This document shows positions 33,491 through 41,474 of a DNA stretch of 64,000 bases, one piece after another. The DNA lies in NCBI GenBank assembly GCA_044238435.1, contig JBIIDH010000002.1, positions 25,260 to 89,259 on the forward strand, given 5' to 3'. This stretch comes from VFMC01 sp044238435 (GTDB lineage: Bacteria; Actinomycetota; Acidimicrobiia; Acidimicrobiales; Ilumatobacteraceae). A model generated the notes under the pieces. It did no database searches. It was not told the DNA's origin and worked only from the letters and a program-made list of their open reading frames with translations. The translations under genes were made by a program, and so were the position numbers. Each line of letters begins with the position of its first letter. The first letter of the stretch is position 1.

Positions 33491-35248
33491 GCGAAGGCCG
33501 GAGAGCTCGAGGGCTTCGCGGTAGAAGGCGTTGGTCTTCTCGAGCGCTGCCGGCGTGTCGAAGCCCTTCACCACACCGTCCTGGATCACCATGATGCGGT
33601 CGCAGATCTCGAGCGTCGACATGCGGTGGGCGATCACCACCACCGTCATCCGCTCCCTGAGGCCGGCGATCGTGTCGCGGATGAGGGCCTCGGAGCGCAC
33701 GTCGAGCGAGCTCGTCGGTTCGTCGAAGATCATCACATCGGGGTTCTCGACCAGGGCGCGGGCGATACACAGCCGCTGCTGTTGGCCACCGCTCAGGTGC
33801 CCACCCTGTTCGCCGACCGAGCGTGCGTAGCCGTCGGGCCATCCGGCGATGTCGTCGGCCAGGTGGGCCAGGGTCGCCGCCTCGACGATGTCGTCGTGGC
33901 TGATCCCGTCGCGGAGGAACCGGATGTTGTCCTCGACGCTGCCGGTGATGAACCGCGACATCTGCGGCACGAACGTCACCTTGCGCGCCCACTCCTCATG
34001 GGCCAGGCGGCGGATGTCGCGGCCGTCGGAGCACACCCGGCCCTCGGTGGGCGAGTAGAGGCCGAGCAGGAGATGGACGAGCGTCGACTTGCCGCTGCCC
34101 GACGGGCCGACGATGCCGACGATCTCGTTCGGCTTGATGGTGACGTCGACGTCGGACAGCACCGGGCGGCCCTCGACGTAGGCGAAGGTGACGTTCTCGA
34201 GCGACAGTTCGCCGATGCGGCCGATCGGCTCACCACCGTCGGCTCGTGCAGCAGCGCGGTACTCGCCGAGCTGGCTCTCGAGTGCCCGGACGTACGGTTC
34301 GGCGGCGGCGATCGACGACAACGACGTCTGCAGCCCCTGGCCGTAGGTGAGCGAGCGGAGCATCACGAGCATGACGGCACCGATCGAGGCCAGCCCGGTG
34401 GAATCGGCCGCCGCTGCCAACCCGATCGCGCCGGTGAGCGCCAGGTAGGCGAGCGCGGTGTAGATGATCGGCACCAGTCCCTTGAACCGGGTGACCTGGT
34501 CCATCGCGACTGCGTTCTCGTCGATGAGGCGGGCGACACGTCGCTCGGTGGCCTGCTGCACGTTGAACACGTGCATCTCGAGGCCCAGCTGCGACAGCTC
34601 GCTCAGTTGACCGGCGAAGGCGATTCCTTCCTCGCCGCTGCGGAGCGCGCTGCGGCGTACCTTGCCGCGCACCGGACGCAGGGCGAGGACCAGGATCGAC
34701 ACGACGACTGCCGCCACCAGCGAGGCGAGGGGGTTCACGGCGATCGCCAGGATGAGCATCGCGGCCATGTTGAAACCGGAGGTGATCATGGTGGCGATGT
34801 TGCTCACCAGTATCGAGCCCTGATAGGCGAACGAGGTGAGCAGTTCCTGCAGGCGACCGGCCCGTTCACGCTGCTGGGTGGTGTACGAGGCGCGCAGGAA
34901 TGCCGCGCTGAGATCGTGTCGGATGTCGGCGGTCACCTGGGCGGTGAGGCGCGCCGACAAGGTGTTGGAGACGATGGCGAAGGCCACTCGGGCTGCGAGG
35001 AGTCCGAGTGCCGCCAGGTCGGCCTCGCCCACCGACAACCCGATGCCGAGGAACTTGTCGACATCGCCGTCCTCGGACGTGATGGCGAACCCGATCCGGG
35101 CGATCAACACGAGGAAGGTCGCCTCGAGCAGGCCACCGAGCAGCGACGAGCCGGCGAGCAGCGTCACCTGCACGCCGCGACCCCGGAGCAATGCCTTGGT
35201 CGGTGTCTGCTTCGCCGAATCCGGCACCGGTACGCCTCTTTCCGCCAT
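33488..35248 (-). CDS. ABC exporter, permease-ATPase fusion (lipid-linked glycan flippase type)
   Basis: 586 residues. Six-helix transmembrane domain (about 25-310), then ATPase domain with Walker A GPSGSGKST, signature LSGGQQQRLCIARAL, Walker B VMIFDEPTSSLD and H-loop VIAHRMST. Half-transporters of this MsbA/PglK class dimerise. Placement inside a glycan cluster with PglF-, PglE-, PglC- and PglD-like genes makes a PglK-like role in flipping a lipid-linked sugar chain reasonable. It is divergent from the glycosyltransferase at 35387. Confidence 0.85.
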   Translation of the reverse strand: MAERGVPVPDSAKQTPTKALLRGRGVQVTLLAGSSLLGGLLEATFLVLIARIGFAITSEDGDVDKFLGIGLSVGEADLAALGLLAARVAFAIVSNTLSARLTAQVTADIRHDLSAAFLRASYTTQQRERAGRLQELLTSFAYQGSILVSNIATMITSGFNMAAMLILAIAVNPLASLVAAVVVSILVLALRPVRGKVRRSALRSGEEGIAFAGQLSELSQLGLEMHVFNVQQATERRVARLIDENAVAMDQVTRFKGLVPIIYTALAYLALTGAIGLAAAADSTGLASIGAVMLVMLRSLTYGQGLQTSLSSIAAAEPYVRALESQLGEYRAAARADGGEPIGRIGELSLENVTFAYVEGRPVLSDVDVTIKPNEIVGIVGPSGSGKSTLVHLLLGLYSPTEGRVCSDGRDIRRLAHEEWARKVTFVPQMSRFITGSVEDNIRFLRDGISHDDIVEAATLAHLADDIAGWPDGYARSVGEQGGHLSGGQQQRLCIARALVENPDVMIFDEPTSSLDVRSEALIRDTIAGLRERMTVVVIAHRMSTLEICDRIMVIQDGVVKGFDTPAALEKTNAFYREALELSGLR

Positions 35249-35290
35249 TTGCTGAACTGCCGTCTCCCGAACCGGTCGGGGGACTCTTGA

Positions 35291-35330
35291 CTGACTGTCT
35301 GGAACGAGCGACAGATTGCCGGACAGTCAG
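35291..35330. promoter_or_regulatory. Inverted repeat in the divergent gap of the exporter and GT2 genes
   Basis: CTGACTGTCTGG (35291-35302) and CCGGACAGTCAG (35319-35330) are inverted copies with one mismatch, separated by 16 nt. They lie in the 138-nt divergent intergenic region, where an operator or a 5' hairpin is expected. TTGACT at 35287-35292 could be a -35 element, but no convincing -10 follows. Confidence 0.4.
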
Positions 35331-35386
35331 GGAAAGATTTCAGGAATCTCCCACGCTCGGCACTCCGAGTGAGGATCGGAGTATCG

Positions 35387-37162
35387 ATGCAGACCCAGAC
35401 CATTCCAGGCCCCACCGACGGCGAGCGCAGCGGGACGCCGCGCGTGAGCATGGTGGTGAACACCTACAACCGCATCGGGTTGGTGGGCCGGGCGATCGCC
35501 AGCGTCCAGGCCCAGACCGTGCGCGATCTGGAACTGCTCGTCGTCGACGACGGCTCCACCGACGGCACGTACGAGCACGTGCTGGCCCTGCGTGACGAAG
35601 CCGAACAGACCGGGGGCACGTTGCCGTTCACGGTGGTGGAGCACCCCGGACGGGTGAACCGCGGGCTCACCGCCTCGCGCAACATCGGGGCTCGCCAGGC
35701 TCGGGGTGAATGGTTGGCGTTCCTCGACGACGACGACGAGGTCGAGCCGCAGTGGCTCGAGCGACTTCTTGCTGCCATCCGTCCCGATGTCGGCATCGTG
35801 TTCTGCGGTCACGAGCGGGTGAGCGAGAAGGGCACACCGATCGAGTTGTGGATGCCTCGTCCGCTCGGTGGTGTGCTCGGCGATGTCGAGGGCAGTTACT
35901 GGGGCTCCACCTGGTTGATGCGCCGCGACGTGTTCGAACGTTGCGGCGGGTACCTGGAGGGTCTCCCGTTCATCCATCAGTTCGAACTGTTGGCGCGCGC
36001 GGTGCAGGTGTGCACCGAACTCGGCCTCACCACCGCAGCGGTCCACGAGCCGTTGATGCGCTACACCGTCCGCGACCACGACAACCGGCCGATGCAGTGG
36101 CCTCAGCTCGGCCTCGACGGAGGCCGCTGGATCCTCGCCCGGCACGCTCAGGCCTTTGCGGCCGACCGGGCCACACGTGCGGACCACAACGGCGTCGTCG
36201 GTGTCGCAGCGATCCGCATGGGTCGGTTCGACCTCGGCCGTCGGCACCTCTGGCGTTCGTTCACGGCACAGCCCACCGATCCACGTCGTCTGGGCCGGTT
36301 GCTGGCGGCGGTTGTCCCGTGGGTGGCCCGTCGACTGTGGGGCAAGGTCAGCACGGCGTCGGGTGGTCAGCGGTTGCCGCTCCCGCTGGTGCACGACCTC
36401 GCGGAACTGCACGCCAGCCCCGAGGATCACCTCTTCCTGCCCTGGCGGTACGAGCGCAACCCGCAGGCGTCGGCCGACAGCGAGGGGATGCCGTACTGGG
36501 AGGAGCCGTCGCTCAACAACACCCTGTACCAGGAGCCGGTGTACCGCTGGGCGGCGCAACTGGTGCGGCGCGGCGGCTGGTCGTCGGTGCTCGACGTCGG
36601 TACTGGCTCGGGTGTGAAGCTCGAGAAGTACCTGTTGCCCGTCACGCCCACCACTGTGGGCTTCGATCAGGGCAGTGGGATCGCGCTCGCTCGTACGCGC
36701 TGCCCTGCGATCGAGTGGATCGACGGCGACCTGATGGCCGACGCCGACTGGCAGCCGCTCGCCGGTCGCCGATTCGACCTGCTCGTGTGCGCCGACGTCA
36801 TCGAACACGTCGAGCAGCCGGTGTTCCTCCTGCGTCGACTCGCCGAGTTGCTCGCCGATGGGGGCCAATTGCTCATCTCCACCCCCGACCGCATGCGATT
36901 CGACCTGCCCACTCCGCTCGGTCCGCCCAACAACTCGCGCCACGTGCGCGAGTGGACGCGCGACGAGTTCGAGCTGCTGCTCGAATCGGTCGGGCTACAG
37001 ATCGTCGATCGTCGTCGTTTCCTGCCGCGCGGCTATCGGCTGACGCTGCTCGAGGTGAAGCGGATCGTGTGGCGGGTGCTGCACCTGCAGGCGGTGCCCG
37101 ACCGCCGTTCGAACACGGCGTGGCTGTGCCGCTCGGCAGGAGCGAGCGAGCACCGGGCGTGA
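35387..37162 (+). CDS. Bifunctional GT2 glycosyltransferase / SAM methyltransferase
   Basis: 591 residues. The N-terminal part (about 18-250) is a GT-A family 2 transferase: VVNTYNR, VVDDGSTDGT and the metal-binding DDDDE run. The C-terminal part (about 400-560) is a class I methyltransferase: LDVGTGSGVKLE (SAM loop), CADVIEH and ISTPDRM. Separate enzymes in many glycan clusters, here one chain, suggesting that a sugar is added and then methylated, possibly as a chain cap. Start chosen at the ATG with GGAG upstream (35378-35381) rather than the GTG six codons earlier. Confidence 0.87.
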   Translation: MQTQTIPGPTDGERSGTPRVSMVVNTYNRIGLVGRAIASVQAQTVRDLELLVVDDGSTDGTYEHVLALRDEAEQTGGTLPFTVVEHPGRVNRGLTASRNIGARQARGEWLAFLDDDDEVEPQWLERLLAAIRPDVGIVFCGHERVSEKGTPIELWMPRPLGGVLGDVEGSYWGSTWLMRRDVFERCGGYLEGLPFIHQFELLARAVQVCTELGLTTAAVHEPLMRYTVRDHDNRPMQWPQLGLDGGRWILARHAQAFAADRATRADHNGVVGVAAIRMGRFDLGRRHLWRSFTAQPTDPRRLGRLLAAVVPWVARRLWGKVSTASGGQRLPLPLVHDLAELHASPEDHLFLPWRYERNPQASADSEGMPYWEEPSLNNTLYQEPVYRWAAQLVRRGGWSSVLDVGTGSGVKLEKYLLPVTPTTVGFDQGSGIALARTRCPAIEWIDGDLMADADWQPLAGRRFDLLVCADVIEHVEQPVFLLRRLAELLADGGQLLISTPDRMRFDLPTPLGPPNNSRHVREWTRDEFELLLESVGLQIVDRRRFLPRGYRLTLLEVKRIVWRVLHLQAVPDRRSNTAWLCRSAGASEHRA

Positions 37163-38349
37163 CGCGCCAGACCGTCGACGACACCTCGGCCCGGCAGCGG
37201 GTCGTCTTCGTGCTCGACAGCCTGGGGTCCGGTGGCGCCGAGCGTTCCACTGCGGTGCTGCTGCCGATGCTGGCCGAGCGTGGTGTCGACGCCTCGGTGG
37301 TGACGCTCTATCGCGCTGCAGAAGGCAATGAGGACGATGTACGCGCGGCGGGCAGCGAGGTAGTCGTGCTGGCGGCCACACGCTTTCCCGGACGCGTGCG
37401 CGAACTGCGGGCGGTGATCAGACGCGAACGACCCGATGTCATCTACTCGGCGCTGTTCGCCGCCGATCATGTGGCCCGGTTCGCCGCCATCGGCCTGCGT
37501 ACGAAGGTGATCGCCGCGTTCGTGGCGATGCCCCGCCGGGCGACGGGCCCGACAGCTGCCAAGCCCGGTCCGTGGCGGGTCAGGGTCGTCAACCTCGTCG
37601 ACGCGGTGACCGGTCATCTGTTCGTCGACCACTTCCATGCCGTCACGCCGGGCGTCGCCCGCCTGCACATGAAGGCGTACCGCATCCGCCAGAAGCGGAT
37701 GAGCGTGGTCGAGCGGGGCCGCTCCGTCGAAGCGCTGGGTGCGCGCACCGACGCTCGACGCGATGCAGTGCGTGCTGCACTGGACATCGCCCCCGACGCG
37801 CCCGTGCTGGTCGCGGCGGGCCGGATCGAGCACGCCAAGGCGCACGTCGACCTGGTTCGGGCCGCCGACGAACTCGCTGCCACCTTCCCCGACCTCGTCG
37901 TGCTGATCGCGGGCAGCAGAGGGAACGCCTCGGCCACGGTCGAGGCCGAACTCGAACGCCGACCGCGTGCCCGAGCGCACGTGCGCATGCTTGGATACCG
38001 TTCCGATGTCGCCGACCTGCTCGCTGCTGCCGATGTGATGGTGCTGCCGTCGCTGTACGAAGGAACCGCCGGGATCGCGCTCGAGGCGATGTGCCTGGGC
38101 ACGCCCATCGTGTCGACCCGACTCGACGGGATGGAAGGGATCCTGGTCGACGAACGGAACGCACTCATCGTCGAGCCCGGCGATGTCGGCGGTATCGCCG
38201 CTGCGGTCGAACGGTTGCTGCGCGATCGCGGTCTGGCCGAGCGTCTGGGCGCGGCCGGCCACGACGACTTCCTGGCGCGGTTCACGATCGACCGGTCGGC
38301 CGACAACATGGCGGCGATGTTTCGCGCCGTGGCAGGACCGCGGCGATGA
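37159..38349 (+). CDS. GT4 family glycosyltransferase
   Basis: 396 residues, GT-B fold. N-terminal acceptor domain begins VVFVLDSLGSGGAERS, the usual GT4 opening; the donor domain has AAGRIEHAKAHVDL and the EX7E motif in EGTAGIALEAMCLGTP. Retaining transferase; the sugar cannot be named. GTG start overlaps the previous stop by 4 nt. No membrane segment; it works at the inner face of the membrane. Confidence 0.88.
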   Translation: MTRQTVDDTSARQRVVFVLDSLGSGGAERSTAVLLPMLAERGVDASVVTLYRAAEGNEDDVRAAGSEVVVLAATRFPGRVRELRAVIRRERPDVIYSALFAADHVARFAAIGLRTKVIAAFVAMPRRATGPTAAKPGPWRVRVVNLVDAVTGHLFVDHFHAVTPGVARLHMKAYRIRQKRMSVVERGRSVEALGARTDARRDAVRAALDIAPDAPVLVAAGRIEHAKAHVDLVRAADELAATFPDLVVLIAGSRGNASATVEAELERRPRARAHVRMLGYRSDVADLLAAADVMVLPSLYEGTAGIALEAMCLGTPIVSTRLDGMEGILVDERNALIVEPGDVGGIAAAVERLLRDRGLAERLGAAGHDDFLARFTIDRSADNMAAMFRAVAGPRR

Positions 38350-38406
38350 GCGCGCGGCACAACGTCCAGGCCGTCGTGCCGGGCGGGGAGTGAGGGAGGT
38401 CGTCCG

Positions 38407-40398
38407 ATGTGCGGAATCGCTGGATGCCTGACCGGTCGGCACGATGTGGGCGCGCTGCCCCTCGACGGTGCCCTCGACGCGATGCAGCACGCATTGGCCC
38501 ATCGCGGTCCCGACGCGCATGCCATCTGGTCCGATGTGTCCGCCGGGATCGGCCTCGCCCATCGACGCCTCGCCGTGATCGACGTGAGCCCACTCGGCGC
38601 GCAGCCGATGCACAGTCGCTCGGGGCGCTGGTCGATCGCCTTCAACGGCGAGATCTACAACCATCGCGCCCTGCGCGCCGACCTGGCTGCCGACGGGTGC
38701 ACCTTCCGGGGGCACGGCGACACCGAGACGTTGATCGAGGCGCTCGACGCCTGGGGTGTCGACCGAACCCTCGCACGCACCAATGGCATGTTCGCGTTCG
38801 CCGCCTGGGACCGCCACGAACGGCGGTTGGTGCTGGCCCGCGACCGGCTCGGTGAGAAGCCGCTGTACTGGACGGTGGTCGACGGGGCGCTGTGGTTCGC
38901 CAGCGAGCTGAAGGCGTTCCGCGCGCTCGGGGGCTTCCGACCCGAGATCGACCCGGCGGCCGTGGCCGCCCTGCTGCGCTGGGGGTTCGTGCCGCATCCG
39001 GGGACGATCTATCGGGGCGTGCAGCAGTTGGCGCCAGGGCATCTGCTCGAGGCACAACTCGACGCCGGCACCGTGCGAGTGGCCGAGCGCACCTGGTGGA
39101 ACCTCGGCGAGGTGGTCTCCGACGCACTCGCGGCCCGCCCGACCGGCCCGGTCGACATGGCGGCCGCCAGCGAGGAGCTCCGCTCCCTGCTCGCCGATGC
39201 CGTCGCCACTCGCATGGAGAGCGATGTGCCGCTGGGCTCGTTCCTCTCGGGCGGTATCGACAGCAGCCTCGTGGCTGCCCTCGCCCAGCAGGCGCTCGGG
39301 GGCTCGGGGCTGCGCACCTTCACGGTCCGGATGCCCGAGATCGGCTTCGACGAGAGCGTGCACGCCGAGTCGGTCGCGCGTCATCTCGGCACCGTGCACA
39401 CCACGGTCGACATGCCGGTCGCCGAGGTGCTGGCCGCGGTGCCGCAACTCGCCGGCGTGTGGGACGAACCGTTCGCGGATCCGTCGATGCTGCCCAGCCT
39501 GATGCTGTGCCGGGCTGCGCGACAGCACCTCACGGTGTGCCTGGCAGGCGACGGAGGCGACGAGATCTTCGCGGGCTACAACCGTCACGCCCTCGGCAAC
39601 TCGCTGTGGCGCAGGGTCCGACCGCTTCCCGCATCGGCACGCGGCATGGTCGCCCGAGCCCTGCTGCGGCCCTCGCCGGCCACGGTCGACCGTGCCGTCG
39701 CAGGCCTCGGTCGGGTGCTCCCACCGCGCCTGCGCATCCCCAACGGCGGCGACAAGGTGCAGAAGGCGGCAGCGGTGCTGCAGGCCGACGAGACCGGGCT
39801 GTGGGCCAGCCTGGCGCAGATCTGGCCGGCAGACGCGGTGCCCCTCGAGTCCGTTGCTCGGCGCACTGGCGTGCCGCACGGCCCGACGATCGCCGGGCTC
39901 GATCCGGTCGAGGAACTGGTGCTCACCGATACCGCGGTGGTGCTGCCCGACCAGATGTTGGCGAAGGTCGACCGGGCGAGCATGGCGGCAGCGCTCGAGG
40001 TACGCGCGCCGCTGCTCGACCACCGGCTGCTCGAGTGGTCGTGGCGGCAACCGTTGGCGCTGAAGACCGCGGGCGGGGTGGGCAAGATCGTGCTCCGCGA
40101 CGTGCTCGCCGGCATGGTTCCCCCCGCCATCACCGACCGACCGAAGATGGGCTTCGATCCACCCCTCGCGGCGTGGTTGCGCGGACCGTTGCGCGAATGG
40201 GCAGGCGATCTGCTGATGTCGTCGTACGCGGTCGAGCACGGCTGGTTGAGAGGCGATGCGCTCAGGCAGACGTGGGCCGATCACCTCGCCGGCACACGCA
40301 ACTTCGACTACCGCCTGTGGTCGGTGCTCATGCTCGAGAGCTGGCTACGCGACGAGTCGGCACGGGCCGACGCCGCCCACCAGACGCAGCGCCGTTAG
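38407..40398 (+). CDS. asnB: Glutamine-hydrolysing asparagine synthetase (AsnB family)
   Basis: 663 residues. Starts MCGIAGCL with the N-terminal nucleophile Cys (Cys1 after Met removal), followed by the class II glutaminase domain (FNGEIYNH, GDTETLIEAL) and the synthetase domain with the ATP pyrophosphatase loop SGGIDSS. AsnB-like enzymes in glycan loci often amidate a uronic acid or other carboxyl sugar rather than make asparagine; the UDP-sugar dehydrogenase upstream would give such a substrate. That link is inference. Its stop overlaps the stop of the convergent gene by 3 nt. Confidence 0.88.
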   Translation: MCGIAGCLTGRHDVGALPLDGALDAMQHALAHRGPDAHAIWSDVSAGIGLAHRRLAVIDVSPLGAQPMHSRSGRWSIAFNGEIYNHRALRADLAADGCTFRGHGDTETLIEALDAWGVDRTLARTNGMFAFAAWDRHERRLVLARDRLGEKPLYWTVVDGALWFASELKAFRALGGFRPEIDPAAVAALLRWGFVPHPGTIYRGVQQLAPGHLLEAQLDAGTVRVAERTWWNLGEVVSDALAARPTGPVDMAAASEELRSLLADAVATRMESDVPLGSFLSGGIDSSLVAALAQQALGGSGLRTFTVRMPEIGFDESVHAESVARHLGTVHTTVDMPVAEVLAAVPQLAGVWDEPFADPSMLPSLMLCRAARQHLTVCLAGDGGDEIFAGYNRHALGNSLWRRVRPLPASARGMVARALLRPSPATVDRAVAGLGRVLPPRLRIPNGGDKVQKAAAVLQADETGLWASLAQIWPADAVPLESVARRTGVPHGPTIAGLDPVEELVLTDTAVVLPDQMLAKVDRASMAAALEVRAPLLDHRLLEWSWRQPLALKTAGGVGKIVLRDVLAGMVPPAITDRPKMGFDPPLAAWLRGPLREWAGDLLMSSYAVEHGWLRGDALRQTWADHLAGTRNFDYRLWSVLMLESWLRDESARADAAHQTQRR

Positions 40399-41462
40399 CG
40401 CAGCGCTCGCTCGAGCGCCGCCTGCCACCCCGTGGCGACCACGCCGATCTCGAACGTGGCCAGGCAGTACCGCTCGGCTTCGTCGCCGAGCCGCGTCCGG
40501 AGTGCGGTATCGGTGCGGAGGCGCTCGAACGCCGCCGTGGTGGCGGCAACATCGCCGATCGGGGTGACGATGCCGGTGCGCTCGTGCAGCACGATGTCGG
40601 TGATCGAACCGACCGGCGTGCTGACGGTGGGTAGGCCGCAGAGGCCTGCTTCGATGAGGGTGGCTGGCATCGAATCGCCGCCGAGGCTGGGCAGCACCAC
40701 GACGTCGGCGGCCTGATAGGCGGGCAGGACGTCGGATCGCTCGCCGAGCAGATGGATGCGCCCCGGTGCCGTGGTGGCCGCGAGCGATTCGATCCGCTCG
40801 CGGTCGGGTCCGCCACCGACGACGGCGAGATGGCATTCGGTCGATGCCACGGCCTCGACCGCCACGTGGGCGCCCTTCTCGGGGGCCAGGGCACCGATGT
40901 AGAGCACGATGAACGCATCGAGGGGCAGGCCAAGGTCGGCGCGTGCTGCCTGGCGGATCGACGGCGTGATCGGGACGAAGCCGTTGCGGGGTACCCCGTT
41001 GGCCACCACATCGATGCGCCCGGCGGGCACCTTCAGGTAGTCGACGAGGTCGGACGCGGCGGTGTCGGAGAGCGCCACGATCCGTCGGGGTAGGCGCAGG
41101 TAGGCCATCACCCGACCGCGGCGCCACCAGGTGGGCGCCCAGAACCGCGAGTCGCTGATCTGTCGATAGACGAACCGCCGGCCGGGGCCGAGCCCGGCGA
41201 GTGCGCAGGCGAGCAACGTCGACGAACCGTGGGCGATGGTGATGTCGACCTCACCCATCCGGCGACGCAGTGCACGCAGTGTGGCCGGCCCGCGTGCCTG
41301 CTCGCCCAGCACGGCCACGTCGAGCCGGGCGCTGCGCGTACCGGGGGCGAGTGCCACCGTCGTCACCTCGTGGCCGAGCAGACGCAGCGCGGCCTCGAGG
41401 TCGACGGCGAACACCTGCGCGCCGCGCCGGTCTCGGTCGGTGATCACCTGCAGTACGCGCAT
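40395..41462 (-). CDS. GT4 family glycosyltransferase
   Basis: 355 residues, GT-B fold. Starts MRVLQVITDRDRRGAQVF; donor half has YIGALAPEKGAHVAVEA and GGDSMPATLIEAGLCGLP, in which the first acidic residue of EX7E is Asp. The protein lies 12 nt downstream of the GT4-GNAT fusion on the same strand, so the two form a short operon. Confidence 0.86.
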   Translation of the reverse strand: MRVLQVITDRDRRGAQVFAVDLEAALRLLGHEVTTVALAPGTRSARLDVAVLGEQARGPATLRALRRRMGEVDITIAHGSSTLLACALAGLGPGRRFVYRQISDSRFWAPTWWRRGRVMAYLRLPRRIVALSDTAASDLVDYLKVPAGRIDVVANGVPRNGFVPITPSIRQAARADLGLPLDAFIVLYIGALAPEKGAHVAVEAVASTECHLAVVGGGPDRERIESLAATTAPGRIHLLGERSDVLPAYQAADVVVLPSLGGDSMPATLIEAGLCGLPTVSTPVGSITDIVLHERTGIVTPIGDVAATTAAFERLRTDTALRTRLGDEAERYCLATFEIGVVATGWQAALERALR

Positions 41463-41474
41463 CTCGCTCCGCTT

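Noticed and set aside
35369..35387. GTG 35369 as start of the GT2-methyltransferase
   Set aside because: GGAG at 35378-35381 is correctly spaced only for ATG 35387.
37033..40284. A 1083-codon minus-strand open frame opposite the GT4 and asnB genes
   Set aside because: Same shadow effect; the plus-strand genes carry full catalytic motifs over the same interval.
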